Assembly (NCBI GenBank): GCA_025056175.1
Contig: JANWWK010000042.1
Location: 1-64,000 of the forward strand
Length of the DNA: 64,000 nucleotides
Origin: Anaerolineales bacterium
GTDB lineage: Bacteria; Chloroflexota; Anaerolineae; Anaerolineales; Villigracilaceae
Direction of reading: 5' to 3'
The position numbers and the translations under genes are program-made. Below the pieces are notes generated by a model. The model was not told the origin of the DNA. It saw only the letters and a program-made list of their open reading frames with translations, and did not search any database. How positions within the stretch are numbered: the stretch's first letter is position 1; the number at the start of each line of letters is the position of its first letter. This document shows positions 53,013 to 63,500 of this stretch, piece after piece.

Positions 53013-55190
53013 ATGGACTTTCTCTCCTCCCTTAACCCCGCGCAGCGCGCTGCCGTAACCGCCGGAGATGGCCCCGTGCTGGTGTTGGCCGGACCGGGTT
53101 CCGGTAAAACGCGCGTTCTCACCCAGCGGATTGCGTATTTGATTGCCTATCAGGGGGTGCGTCCGTATCAGATGTTGGCCGTCACCTTCACCAACAAAGC
53201 CGCACGCGAAATGGAACACCGCGTGCAAAATCTGTTGGGCGAAGAGATGACGCGCGGCCTCTTGCTCGGCACGTTCCATGCTGTGTGCGCGCGCATTCTG
53301 CGCCGCGAGGCGGAAAAACTCCCCGTTTCGAGCGAATTCGTCATCTTTGATGCCGATGACCAGGAAACGCTGGTCAAGAACGCCATCCGCGACCTGAACC
53401 TCGATGACAAAACCTATCGCCCGGTCTCCGTTCACGCTGCCATCAGCCGTGCCAAAAATGAACTGCTCTCGCCCGACCAGTTCCCCGTCGTCACCTACCG
53501 GGATGAAGTCGTCAAACGCGTATATCAGCGTTACCAGCAGCTTCTGCGCGAATCGAACGCGGTAGATTTTGACGACCTGCTTTTGTTGACCGCGAACCTG
53601 CTGGCTGAGTTTCCCGATGTGCGCGAAAAATATGCCGCGCGCTTCCGCCATGTGCTGGTAGATGAATTCCAGGATACCAACATGGCGCAATACACCCTGC
53701 TCAGGCATCTCTCCTCGGTTCATAACAACATCTTCGTAGTGGGCGACCCCGACCAGAGCGTGTACCGCTGGCGCGGGGCCGATTATCGCAATGTACAGCG
53801 TTTTGAGCAGGATTTTCCGGGCGCACAGGTGATTTTGCTGGAACAAAACTACCGCTCCAAACAGAGCATTCTCGATACAGCAATGGCAGTGATTGACAAA
53901 GCCCCCCACCGCCGCAAGAAGAAACTCTTCACCGAACGCGGACAGGGCGATAAAGTTGTATTTTACGAAGCCTTTGATGACTACGGCGAGGCCAGTTTCG
54001 TGGTAGATACGATTGCCCAACTGGTTGCCAGTCGGCAGTTTGAGCCAGGCGATTGCGCGGTGATGTATCGAACCAACGCCCAAAGCCGCATTCTGGAAGA
54101 AGCCTTCTTGCAGGCACGTCTGCCCTACCGCCTGGTGGGAGCGCAGCGCTTCTATGGTCGCCGCGAAGTGAAAGACGTGATTGCCTTTCTGCGCCTGGTG
54201 CAGAACCCCAACGATGAACTCTCGCTCGATAGAGTCATCAACCTGCCTCCGCGCGGCATCGGCAACAAGACCCTGCTCACCCTGCATCTCACCGCCCGCG
54301 AAGCCGAAAGCACACCCGGACAAATTCTGCTTGACCTGGCACGCGGAGCCGCTTCTCCCTTTTGGGGCAAATTTTCCGGGCGGGCAGCCCTGCCCCTGGC
54401 CGATTTTGGCGCGCTCCTGGCTGCCTGGCGCGGTTTGCTCGGAACATACACTGTGCCGGAATTGTTCGACCGCATTCTCAAAGACATCAACTACCTGGAA
54501 TATCTCGATGACGGCACCGAAGAAGGCCAGGACCGCATCGAAAACGTGCGCGAATTGCGCCGCCTGGCCGAAGAATACCAGACCCGCACCTTGGCCGAAT
54601 TTCTGGAGAATGTGGCGCTCGTCAGCGACCAGGACACCATTCAGGACGGTAATGTGCCGACTTTGTTGACCATGCACGCCGCCAAAGGGCTGGAGTTCGG
54701 CGTTGTGTTCATTGTGGGTCTGGATGATGGTGTTTTGCCGCATAGCCGTTCGTTTGATGACCCTGAAGCGATGGAAGAAGAACGCCGTCTGTTCTATGTG
54801 GGCATCACCCGTGCCAGAGAACGGCTCTACCTGGTGCGCGCGATGCGCCGCGCCGGGCGTGGATATGCGGAAGAGATGGTTGAATCGCGCTTTTTGGACG
54901 ACATTCCTCCCGAATTACTCAACGGCAAAGCGCGGGCTCCGCGCCGTAAAGATAGCTTCGACCGCCGCGCAGGCTACGATTCCTGGAAATTGCCCTCTCC
55001 GCCGCATCCGGCACCGGTTCGAGTACAAAAATTCCAGGCCGGAATGCGTGTGCGGCATCCTCTCTGGAAGGACGGCATCGTCTTGCATAGCCGTTTGGAA
55101 GGAGAAGATGAAATCGTGGATGTCGTCTTTGAGAGCGTTGGCATCAAACGCCTGGCGGTCAGCCTGGCGAATCTGACCGTGATACAATGA
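53013..55190 (+). CDS. UvrD/PcrA-type superfamily 1 DNA helicase
   Basis: A 725-residue 3'-5' helicase for repair and replication. All SF1A motifs are clear: Q-motif LNPAQRAAV, motif I AGPGSGKTRVLTQR, Ia TFTNKAAREM, II VLVDEFQDTN, III GDPDQSVYRWRGAD, IV QNYRS, V TMHAAKGLEF, VI VGITRARERLYL. A C-terminal PcrA-like tail (GMRVRHPLWKDGIVL) binds RNA polymerase in homologues. ATG at 53013 (MDFLSSLN) is preferred to the upstream GTG 52989, which lacks a site. Family position (PcrA versus UvrD) is not resolved. Confidence 0.94.
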   Translation: MDFLSSLNPAQRAAVTAGDGPVLVLAGPGSGKTRVLTQRIAYLIAYQGVRPYQMLAVTFTNKAAREMEHRVQNLLGEEMTRGLLLGTFHAVCARILRREAEKLPVSSEFVIFDADDQETLVKNAIRDLNLDDKTYRPVSVHAAISRAKNELLSPDQFPVVTYRDEVVKRVYQRYQQLLRESNAVDFDDLLLLTANLLAEFPDVREKYAARFRHVLVDEFQDTNMAQYTLLRHLSSVHNNIFVVGDPDQSVYRWRGADYRNVQRFEQDFPGAQVILLEQNYRSKQSILDTAMAVIDKAPHRRKKKLFTERGQGDKVVFYEAFDDYGEASFVVDTIAQLVASRQFEPGDCAVMYRTNAQSRILEEAFLQARLPYRLVGAQRFYGRREVKDVIAFLRLVQNPNDELSLDRVINLPPRGIGNKTLLTLHLTAREAESTPGQILLDLARGAASPFWGKFSGRAALPLADFGALLAAWRGLLGTYTVPELFDRILKDINYLEYLDDGTEEGQDRIENVRELRRLAEEYQTRTLAEFLENVALVSDQDTIQDGNVPTLLTMHAAKGLEFGVVFIVGLDDGVLPHSRSFDDPEAMEEERRLFYVGITRARERLYLVRAMRRAGRGYAEEMVESRFLDDIPPELLNGKARAPRRKDSFDRRAGYDSWKLPSPPHPAPVRVQKFQAGMRVRHPLWKDGIVLHSRLEGEDEIVDVVFESVGIKRLAVSLANLTVIQ

Positions 55191-55259
55191 GCGGAAGTGG
55201 ATAAAACCAGGAGGATGGATGCTTCATCGTCAGTCAATTTCGCTACAGGAGTTCTCATC

Positions 55260-56270
55260 GTGACCGAGACGCTCAAAATCATTATCCCCATGGCGGGCTG
55301 GGGAACGCGCATGCGCCCGCATACCTGGAGCAAGCCTAAACCGCTGGTCAGCGTGGCCGGACGCACCTCGTTCGACCACCTGATGGATATGTTCAAGACC
55401 GTGCCAGACCCGGAAAGAACCGAATATGTTTTTATCATCGGGCCGTTTTTGGGTGAGCAAATCCCCGTCTATGTGCAGAAGCACTACCCGCACATCACGG
55501 CGCATTACGTGGTGCAGGAGGAGATGAAAGGTCAGAGCCATGCGCTCTGGCTGGCGCGACATCACCTGAAAGGGCCGACCATCATGGTCTTTTCCGATAC
55601 CCTGCTGGAGACGGATTTCTCCTTCCTGGCGCAGGAAGAGTGTGACGGCGTGGCGTGGGTAAAAGCCGTGCCAGACCCGCGCCGCTTCGGTGTGGCTGAA
55701 GTGAAAGATGGTTACATCTCACGGCTTATCGAAAAGCCCCAAACGATGGAAAACAACCTGGCACTGGTGGGCTGCTATTATTTCAAACGCGGCGAAGAGC
55801 TGGTGAACGCGATTAACGAACAAATGAAACGCGGGATTGCCCTCAAAGGTGAGTATTTCCTGGCTGATGCCATCAACATCATGCTCGATTATGGCGCGCG
55901 CATGCGAACACACAGCGTGGATGTGTGGCTGGATACCGGTACTATCGAGGCCACGCTGGAGACGAACAGGTACATGCTCGAACATGGCCGCGATAACTCG
56001 CAGGAGGCCGCGCAACGGCCCGGCATCACGGTTGTCCCGCCGGTGTTTGTTCATTCTTCGGCCAAAATCAATGCTTCGGTCATCGGGCCAAACGTTTCTA
56101 TCGGCGCAGAATGCGAGGTCTCCGGCTGTGTGTTACGCAACAGCATCCTCGATGACGGCGCTACCGTGACCGATTCGGTGCTGGATGGCTCGTTTATCGG
56201 CAGACACGCCCGCATCAAAAGCCGCCCGGCCAGCGTCAATATTGGCGATAATTCCAGCGTGCAACTTTAG
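55260..56270 (+). CDS. Sugar-nucleotide pyrophosphorylase (RmlA/GlmU-like)
   Basis: A 336-residue nucleotidyltransferase. The N-terminal motif IIIPMAGWGTRMRPHTWSKPKPL is the catalytic GxGxRxxPxT-K loop, and the C-terminal part (about 255-335) is a left-handed beta-helix hexapeptide repeat (VIGPNVSIGAEC, VTDSVLDGSFIG). It makes an NDP-sugar from a sugar 1-phosphate. A GTG start at 55260 has AGGAG nine bases upstream; the frame is open back to 55197 but has no usable site there. The sugar is not identifiable. Only 69 bases separate it from the helicase. Confidence 0.87.
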   Translation: MTETLKIIIPMAGWGTRMRPHTWSKPKPLVSVAGRTSFDHLMDMFKTVPDPERTEYVFIIGPFLGEQIPVYVQKHYPHITAHYVVQEEMKGQSHALWLARHHLKGPTIMVFSDTLLETDFSFLAQEECDGVAWVKAVPDPRRFGVAEVKDGYISRLIEKPQTMENNLALVGCYYFKRGEELVNAINEQMKRGIALKGEYFLADAINIMLDYGARMRTHSVDVWLDTGTIEATLETNRYMLEHGRDNSQEAAQRPGITVVPPVFVHSSAKINASVIGPNVSIGAECEVSGCVLRNSILDDGATVTDSVLDGSFIGRHARIKSRPASVNIGDNSSVQL

Positions 56271-56400
56271 GACGTTCGTTGACGGGGTAAGGTGACATCT
56301 TGCCCTGTATTTTTCCGGCGGAATTCGTACAATTCAGGATGACTGCGCGGAGCATGCGTGATGGCAGCGTTCCGAACTCTGTCTGTCTTCAGGAGGCACA

Positions 56401-57576
56401 ATGGCCGTTCTCGATACGCCCAAATATATCTCGAAGCGGGTATCTACGCTTAAACCTTCAGGTATTCGCAAGTTCTTCGATATTGCCGCTACGATGAAAG
56501 ACGTCATCTCTCTGGGGATTGGCGAGCCAGATTTCACCACGCCCCAACCCATCCTGGAAGCCGGTATTCGCTCTCTCCAGGCTGGAGAGACACACTACAC
56601 CTCCAACGCGGGGAAACTGGAACTGCGTCAGGCGATTGCTGCGAATCTGGAGCGGTTGTATGGTGTCAAATATGACCCCGTTCACGAAATTATCGCCACG
56701 GTTGGCGTTTCCGAAGCCCTGTATCTGGCTTTTACTGCCTTGCTCGACCCCGGCGACGAGGTAATTATCCCCACGCCGTGTTTTGTGGCTTATCAGGCCG
56801 AGGTCTTCCTGGCGGGCGGCGTGCCGGTAGAAATTCCCAGCCGCATGGAAAATAACTTTCAAGTGGACCCGGACGAAGTGCGTCGTCACATCACCCCGCG
56901 CACCAAAGCCATCTTTATCGGCTATCCCAGTAACCCTACGGGCGCGGTGGCCGAACGCGAAACACTGATGGAAATTGCCAGAATTGCGCTCGAACACGAC
57001 CTGATTGTGGTTTCCGATGAGATTTATGACCGCCTGGTGTATGGTTTCCGGCATGTGTGCTTCCCTGCACTGGGTGAGGAGATTCGCGCACGCACAGTGT
57101 TGTTGGGTGGCTTCTCGAAAAGCCATGCGATGACCGGCTGGCGCATTGGGTATGCTGCCGCTCCGGCAGAGATTCTCAAATGGATGCTGCGCGTGCATCA
57201 GTACACCATCATGTCTGCTCCCACCACCGCACAAGATGCCGCTATCGAGGCGCTCAAATCGGATACGTATGTAGATGAGATGGTGGCCGAATACGACCGC
57301 CGCCGCAAATTGATTGTCAACGGCCTGAACCGCCTGGGGTTGACCACCTTCGAGCCGCGAGGCGCGTTCTACGCCTTTCCTGACATCCGCGCTTCGGGTA
57401 TGGATGAAGAGACCTTTGCTGAAAAACTGCTGCACGAGGAGCATGTGGCTGTTGTGCCGGGCAGCGCCTTTGGCAAAGGCGGCGAGGGTTTTGTGCGCTG
57501 TTCGTATGCCACTGCTTACGAAAAAATAGAAGAAGCTCTGCGCCGTATCGAACGTTTTATGCAGAGATACGGGTAA
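56401..57576 (+). CDS. Class I/II PLP-dependent aminotransferase
   Basis: A 391-residue fold-type I aminotransferase. The Schiff-base lysine is K240 in GGFSKSHAMTGWRIGY. Also present: SLGIGEPDFTTP, HYTSNAGKLELRQAIA, YPSNPTGAV and SDEIYDRLVYG. Arg in FVRCSYATAYEKIEEAL binds the substrate carboxylate. It resembles aspartate/alanine-type aminotransferases of the AspC/AlaT class. AGGAGG precedes the ATG. Converges on surE. Confidence 0.92.
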   Translation: MAVLDTPKYISKRVSTLKPSGIRKFFDIAATMKDVISLGIGEPDFTTPQPILEAGIRSLQAGETHYTSNAGKLELRQAIAANLERLYGVKYDPVHEIIATVGVSEALYLAFTALLDPGDEVIIPTPCFVAYQAEVFLAGGVPVEIPSRMENNFQVDPDEVRRHITPRTKAIFIGYPSNPTGAVAERETLMEIARIALEHDLIVVSDEIYDRLVYGFRHVCFPALGEEIRARTVLLGGFSKSHAMTGWRIGYAAAPAEILKWMLRVHQYTIMSAPTTAQDAAIEALKSDTYVDEMVAEYDRRRKLIVNGLNRLGLTTFEPRGAFYAFPDIRASGMDEETFAEKLLHEEHVAVVPGSAFGKGGEGFVRCSYATAYEKIEEALRRIERFMQRYG

Positions 57577-57596
57577 AGACGTGCGCCCGGCAGGGG

Positions 57597-58361
57597 TTAA
57601 CCTTCTTCCCAGTCTCGCAGGCGGGGCAACAGCTCGCGCGCTGTCAGGTCGAGTTGCAGCGGCGTGACGGAGATGAACCCCATCTGTAAAGCCCAAAAAT
57701 CGGTGCCTTCCTCGTTGATTCCGGTCGGCCAGTCACCGCCAATCCAGTAGTACGGGCGCCCGCGCGGGTCGCGGCGTTCGTCCAGTGCGTCACGGTATAC
57801 GCGCAAACCCTGCCGGGTAACCCGCAAGCCGCGAATCTCCGCTTCGGGCAGGTGCGGCACGTTGACGTTGAGCAAAATCCCTTGCGGCAGGCCTTCCTTC
57901 AGCACATGTGCCGCCAGGCGCGCTGCTGCGCGGGCAGCGGGGGTGTAATCCAATTCGCTCTGGCCGGGTTTGGAATCGAGCGAGACGGCAATCCCCGGCA
58001 CGCCGGCAATCACCGCTTCCATAGCCGCTGTGACCGTCCCGGAGTACGTGACATCGTGGCCGATGTTGGCGTTGGGGTTAATGCCGGAGACCACCAAATC
58101 CACTTTTTCTTGCACTACGCCCAGCAGCGCCAGCGCCACACAGTCGCTCGGCGCACCGTCGCTGGTTAGCGCAGGCGTGCCATCGGCCAGTTTGACTGTG
58201 CGCACACGTAAGGGGCGTTCCATCGTTTTCACGTGTCCCGAAGCGCTCCAATTGCGGTCGGGCGCCAGCACAGTCACCCGTCCCAGTTTTCTCATTTCTT
58301 GCGCCAGCGCCAGCAAACCCGGCGCCTGGACCCCGTCATCGTTTGTTACCAGGATGTGCAT
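57597..58361 (-). CDS. surE: 5'/3'-nucleotidase SurE
   Basis: A 254-residue metal-dependent nucleotidase (survival protein E). The metal site is visible: NDDG at residues 7-10, SDGAPSDCVALAL, and VSGINPNANIGHDVTYSGTV. It dephosphorylates nucleoside monophosphates. Start at 58361 (MHILVTNDDG) is the usual one; a GAGGT site precedes it. The upstream extension to 58439 crosses a hairpin and is not needed. Transcribed divergently from the deaminase fusion. Confidence 0.95.
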   Translation of the reverse strand: MHILVTNDDGVQAPGLLALAQEMRKLGRVTVLAPDRNWSASGHVKTMERPLRVRTVKLADGTPALTSDGAPSDCVALALLGVVQEKVDLVVSGINPNANIGHDVTYSGTVTAAMEAVIAGVPGIAVSLDSKPGQSELDYTPAARAAARLAAHVLKEGLPQGILLNVNVPHLPEAEIRGLRVTRQGLRVYRDALDERRDPRGRPYYWIGGDWPTGINEEGTDFWALQMGFISVTPLQLDLTARELLPRLRDWEEG

Positions 58362-58386
58362 AGTACCTCGGAGGGGAGATGATTTG

Positions 58387-58411
58387 CAGGACAACCGCTC
58401 AGGTTGTCCTG
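58387..58411. repeat. Hairpin between surE and the deaminase-CYTH gene
   Basis: Ten-base perfect inverted repeat CAGGACAACC/GGTTGTCCTG with a GCTCA loop (one extra GC pair outside), in the divergent intergenic region. Could be an operator or surE leader stem. Confidence 0.5.
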
Positions 58412-58453
58412 CCTTTGCAACAAGCTGAAATGGCAACACAGATTATACCCCTG

Positions 58454-58482
58454 TTGACTTTAATGTCAGACAAGTACATAAT
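58454..58482 (+). promoter_or_regulatory. Promoter of the deaminase-CYTH gene
   Basis: TTGACT at 58454-58459, 17-bp spacer, CATAAT at 58477-58482; AAAGGAG lies before the ATG at 58517. Confidence 0.65.
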
Positions 58483-58516
58483 AGGTCAACCTGTATTCCG
58501 AAAAAAAGGAGACCCC

Positions 58517-60487
58517 ATGACCCAAACTGTAGATATTCTGCTGACTAACGCGCACATTTTGACGATGGATGAAGAGTTCCGGCAATACCGGCGCGGCGCA
58601 CTGGCCGTGCAGGGCGATTCGATTGTAGCCGTGGGACCGCAGGAGGAGGTAACTACCCAATTTACTGCCTCGCAAGTGCTGGATTGTGGCGGAAAAGTGT
58701 TGATGCCTGGCCTGGTGAACGCCCATACACACGTGCCCATGACCCTGTTGCGCGGCTTAGCCGATGATTTGCGGCTGGATGTGTGGCTGTTGGGGTATAT
58801 GTGGCCGGTGGAGCGGGAATTTGTCTCACCGGCGTTTTGTCGTTTGGGAACGCTCATCGCCTGTGCCGAATTCATCAAGAGCGGGGTCACTGCCTTTGCC
58901 GATATGTATTTCTTCGAGGACGATGTGGCACAGGCAACCGCGGAGGCTGGTCTGCGTGGCGTGTGCGGACAATCGGTGTTGAAGTTTCCCACCTCCGATT
59001 CGCCCTCTTTCGAGGATGCGCTGGCGCGAGCGCGTGAATTCATTCAAAAGTGGAAAGGCCACCCGCTGATTGTTCCCTCCGTCGCTCCGCACGCGCCTTA
59101 TTCCACCACCCCCGAAATTCTCAAGGCGTGCGCGCAGCTGGCCGCTGAGTTTGATGTTCCCCTTCAGATTCATCTTTCGGAAACCGCGCAGGAGGTGGAA
59201 ACCATGCGCGAAGAGAACGGTATGCCGGTCGTACCATACGTCAAGAAACAGGGCCTGTTCGAGGCCAAAGTGCTGGCGGCGCATTGTGTTCATGTTGACG
59301 AAGGTGAAATGCGCACGCTCCTGCACGCCCGCGCCGGAGTGGCGCATAACCCCTCCTCGAACCTGAAACTGGCCTCCGGCTTTGCACCCGTGAGCAAGAT
59401 GCTCGAAACCGGCCTGAACGTTGGCATTGGCACCGATGGGCCGGCCTCGAACAATGACCTGGATATGTTCGAGGAAGTGCGCCTGGCTGCCCTGCTGGCA
59501 AAAACCGTTTCGAACGACCCCACCAGCCTGCCGGCCTGGCAAGCATTGGCAATGGCAACCCGCATTGGTGCGCAGGCCATGCACATCGGGCATCTGACCG
59601 GTTCACTCGTCCCCGGAAAGCGCGCCGACCTGATTCTGGTGGATTTGAACCCTCTGCACAATTCACCGCGTTTCGAGCGCGACCCGAATGGGCCGTATGC
59701 TCAAATTGTGTATGCCGCCAAATCTACCGATGTGACCGATGTGATGGTCAACGGCAGGTGGCTGATGCGCGACCGTCAACTCTTGACCCTGAACGAAGCC
59801 GAATTGCTGGCCCAGGCCGCTGAATATGCCCGCCGCATTGACGCCTTCCTGACGGCGCGTGAGCAATCGGTGTTGAGCAAACTGATTGCATTGGGCGGCT
59901 CCAGCGAAGAAGAGTCCTACGAAGTGCAGGTCAAAGTCCGTCTGCCTGATTCGGCGCAGATTGAAACGGCCTTGCGCTCTCCCGAATTGGAAGTTCTCTA
60001 CGCGCGGCATTACCGTCAGTACGACCACTATTTCTCGTTCGACGACCCGGCACAGGGACGTCTGCGTTATCGCGAAGATGATTTGATTGATGCGAAGGGC
60101 AAAGTGACCGGAGTGCGCACGCGGCTGACACTGATTGGGCAGACACGCGAAGGCTCCTTTAGTGGCGATATTCTGCTTTCGCGCTCGCGTTACCTGGCCC
60201 CGGCTGCTCAAACCCTGCGCTTCTACCGCGAATACTTCCGCCCGGCCGAGGAGAAAGTGGTGGAAAAAGACCGCCTGCGCTGGAAAGTGAAGTATAAGGG
60301 CGAGGAGTTTTACATCAACCTGGATACCATCCAGCGGCCTGAGATGGGGCGTTTTCTGGAAATCAAAAGCCGCACCTGGAGCCGCAAAGACGCGCAGCAC
60401 AAGGCGCAACTGGCCGAAGAACTGCTGGCCCTGGTTGGTGCGGCAGAAGCCGAGCGTATTACCAGCGATTACGTGGCGCTGGCCTAA
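58517..60487 (+). CDS. MTA/SAH-deaminase-like amidohydrolase fused to a CYTH domain
   Basis: A 656-residue fusion. Residues 1 to about 455 form a MtaD/SsnA-type amidohydrolase: H70 and H72 in NAHTHVPM bind metal, and VAPHAPYSTTPE, HLSETAQEVE, AAHCVHVDE and GTDGPASNNDLDMFEE complete the site. Known relatives deaminate methylthioadenosine and SAH. Residues about 467-650 form a CYTH domain (YEVQVKVRL with one Glu replaced by Gln, QYDHYFSFDD, RLRYRED, FLEIKSRTW), the family of class IV adenylate cyclases and tri-/polyphosphatases. ATG at 58517 has AAAGGAG. The fusion is not one I recall; the joint function is unknown. Confidence 0.87.
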   Translation: MTQTVDILLTNAHILTMDEEFRQYRRGALAVQGDSIVAVGPQEEVTTQFTASQVLDCGGKVLMPGLVNAHTHVPMTLLRGLADDLRLDVWLLGYMWPVEREFVSPAFCRLGTLIACAEFIKSGVTAFADMYFFEDDVAQATAEAGLRGVCGQSVLKFPTSDSPSFEDALARAREFIQKWKGHPLIVPSVAPHAPYSTTPEILKACAQLAAEFDVPLQIHLSETAQEVETMREENGMPVVPYVKKQGLFEAKVLAAHCVHVDEGEMRTLLHARAGVAHNPSSNLKLASGFAPVSKMLETGLNVGIGTDGPASNNDLDMFEEVRLAALLAKTVSNDPTSLPAWQALAMATRIGAQAMHIGHLTGSLVPGKRADLILVDLNPLHNSPRFERDPNGPYAQIVYAAKSTDVTDVMVNGRWLMRDRQLLTLNEAELLAQAAEYARRIDAFLTAREQSVLSKLIALGGSSEEESYEVQVKVRLPDSAQIETALRSPELEVLYARHYRQYDHYFSFDDPAQGRLRYREDDLIDAKGKVTGVRTRLTLIGQTREGSFSGDILLSRSRYLAPAAQTLRFYREYFRPAEEKVVEKDRLRWKVKYKGEEFYINLDTIQRPEMGRFLEIKSRTWSRKDAQHKAQLAEELLALVGAAEAERITSDYVALA

Positions 60488-60503
60488 CCTGACCCTGCGC
60501 CGA

Positions 60504-60554
60504 AAACAAACCGTCCACGAAGCCTGTGCGTGAGACTTCGTGGACGGTTTGTTT
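60504..60554. terminator. Bidirectional terminator
   Basis: A 19-bp perfect inverted repeat (60504-60522 with 60536-60554) with A/T-rich ends, between convergent genes. Works on both strands. Confidence 0.88.
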
Positions 60555-60562
60555 GATGAGCA

Positions 60563-63500
60563 TTATGGCAGGCGGAAACGCATCACCCGCCCATTGCCGG
60601 CGTCTGTCACCCACAGGTTGCCGTTGTTATCCAGTGCCAGGCCGCTCGGCAAGCCAAAACTGGCCGGGCTGGCGCCAAACGTCCCCCACAGGCGGATGAA
60701 CTGCCCCGTGCGGTCGAATTGCAGCACGCGGTAGCCCTCGGGGTCGGTCACGAACACCCAGCCCTGCGGGGAGACGGCAATATACGGCTTGTTGTCCAGG
60801 CTCTGGCTCTTCCAGCCGCGAATCGGCCATTGCAGGGTGGGGATGTAGGTCAGGCCGTCCTCGAGCGGGCTGAAGACCTGCACACGGCGGTTCCACGTAT
60901 CGGTGATGTAGGCGTTGCCTTCTGTGTCGAGTTTCACATCTACCGGTTCGTTGAATTGTCCGGGCTGAATGCCAGCATCGCCGAACGCGCCAAGAACGGT
61001 TCCGTTTGAGTCGTAAATGACAATGCGTTTATTGCCGGTATCGGCCACAAAGACACGCCCCTGAGCATCTACGGCGATGCCGCGCGGCCCGTAGAGCGCG
61101 CCGGGTGTATCCGCCAGACCGAACACGCCCCACATAGCAATCGGCTCTCCGTTGGGCGTGAATTTCTGCACCCGATGATTCCACGTATCGGTGACGTAGA
61201 CACTGCCATCTGGTCCAACGGCTACGCCCCAGGGTTCATTGAATGTGCCTGCGGGGGCGCTTCCGGCGGTCAGGTCGCCAAACGTGCCAAAGGCACCGAG
61301 CAGGTTGCCTTGCGAATCGAAGTGTTGAATACGGTGATTGCGTGAATCGGCCACGTAGAAGGTGCCATCAGGCGCAAAGGCGATGCCGCGCGGGGCGTTG
61401 AATTGACCGGGTTCACTGCCAGATGTGCCAAAGACCAGGTCGGCTTCCAGCACGGTGATTCCAGCGGCATAGGGGTCGGGCTTCAGGTCGGCAGCTTTAA
61501 TGCCGTAATTCCACACCAAATCGGCCACATCTTTGCGGATATACAGCCTCATGCGGTCGGACGGGTCCCAGTTGGCATCGGTGAAGGTATCGCGTCCGGT
61601 CAGTTGGGCGTAGCGGGTGTAATCGCGGTTCAGCCAAATTTCGAAGATGGCGGTACGCATTTGCGGGTCGGCCAGCGCGTTGCACACACGCGAGTAATCG
61701 CGGTTACGAATCAGCCGGAAGACGCTCAACACCCCGGGACAGTAGCCATCGGGGAAAGGTTCGTCCGGATTGTAGCGTTCGCTCACCAGGTTGAAGTAAT
61801 CCTGATTCGGCCACACCATGCGCACATAGTCGAAGCGATAATAGTCTTCGCCCACGACCGGTTCGATTTTGGCGTAGTTGTTATCACCGACGATGATGGC
61901 CGGCACATCGCGCAGCGACATATCGGGTGTACTGCCGTAGAAGCGGGCGTTGGGGAAGTGAATCATGTACCATGACATCGGCCAGGAGACATCGTCATCG
62001 TAGGCAACGACAATGTCGCGTGGCGTGCCGACCGTGTGAAGGGAGAGTTTTTCCACTTCCCGCAAGACGTGTTTGACGCCAGTGTAACTATGGGCGTACA
62101 CCAGGTATTCCTGTCCGCTATCGTAGTTGACATACGCGGCGCGGAACGATGCCCGCGCAGTGAGCAGTGCCAGGAAGCCAAAAAAGACCAGCAAGGCCAG
62201 ATAGGCCGCCTGCCGCGGTTCCCAATCATCGAACAGGCGGTAGAGACCGTAGCCGCTGGCCAGCGCACCCAGCAGGCCAAACAGGAAGGTGGTGGTGGCC
62301 TGCAATTGCGCCAGTTCCGTGCCGGAGAACGGCGGGGGGTAGCCGACCAGCGATGCAGCCATCCCCAGCGTGCTGGCGATGAACACAAACACCAGTGCAA
62401 GCGTAAGCACAGGGCGGTTGTGGCGCAGGGAATCCCAATCTACTCGTTCAATAAGCGCGCCAATCGCCCATCCGCCAAACAGGACGAAGGGCAGAGCAAT
62501 GTGGATGGTGAGCCACGGCATGCGTTCACCGGCAATGCTGAAGGCGGCCAGGTTGCCCACCGACCACCACCCCAGCAGGGCGTAGGTGTTGGGCAAATTG
62601 ACCGAGACTGAGTCCGTTTTGTTTTGTGCCTGTCTGAGCCAGCGCGGTCCCACCAGGAAGGCGAACAACACCGCCAGCGCGGGTAAGAACTCATAGACCG
62701 GGATTTGCACCAGCAGGTAGTAATACAGGGGTTGGCTGCCGCGTTCAACGCCGTGTTGTTCTATCCAATAAGCCAGGGAACCGATGAGGCCGGTGAAGAA
62801 GCCCGCGCCGTTGGTGAACATGGTGGTATAGAACACGGTGAAAATTGCGTAGAACAGCAGGGCAATTTTCCACCACAAATCCCGGTTCCAAAACAGGCCG
62901 AGTGCCACCGCTAACCCCACAAAGACGGCCAGGATGAGGAACATCAGAACCAGCCCCTCGGAGGTGAAGGTCTGTAAGTCGGCGGCGTTGACAGGGATAG
63001 CGACTCGAATGCCCCAAATCCGTTCGGTGATGGGCGAGAGGTATTCCATCGGAAAGGCGGCCAGCATGGGCAGAACGAGCGTGCCAGTGACCATTGCCAG
63101 GTCGAAGGCGCGCTCTTTGCGGATATTTTCCATGCCATAGCCGCGAATGACGAAGTAGAGCGCCGCCCCCAGGGCGGCCGCGCCCAACAAACCCAGGACG
63201 AGCACCGGTTCCAGCCCGCTGGAGGGCAACGCCAGCGGAGAGGTGGCTTGGCCGGGCAGGGAAGGTGAGGCGGTTTGTGCCGGGTTGAGCGTTTCCTGAC
63301 CCTCCGACATGCGCCACAAGAGCGCTCCGCCCAGGAACAGCGCTCCAATGATCAGGCTCACCACGAAGGCGGTAAATTCTTGTCGGGCGTTTTCCCACGG
63401 TTTGCGGGTGATGCGGGCCACCAGGTAAGCAGCCAGGAACAGGAGCAGGAGCGCATCGTAGATGAAAGCGGTCTCTTTAACGGTAAAATGCATCACCTGC

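Noticed and set aside
53007-54743. Minus-strand frame of 578 codons.
   Set aside because: Antisense to the helicase; high codon bias in that gene opens the opposite frame.
56300-56497. Small frame upstream of the aminotransferase.
   Set aside because: Overlaps the aminotransferase start out of frame and has no ribosome-binding site.
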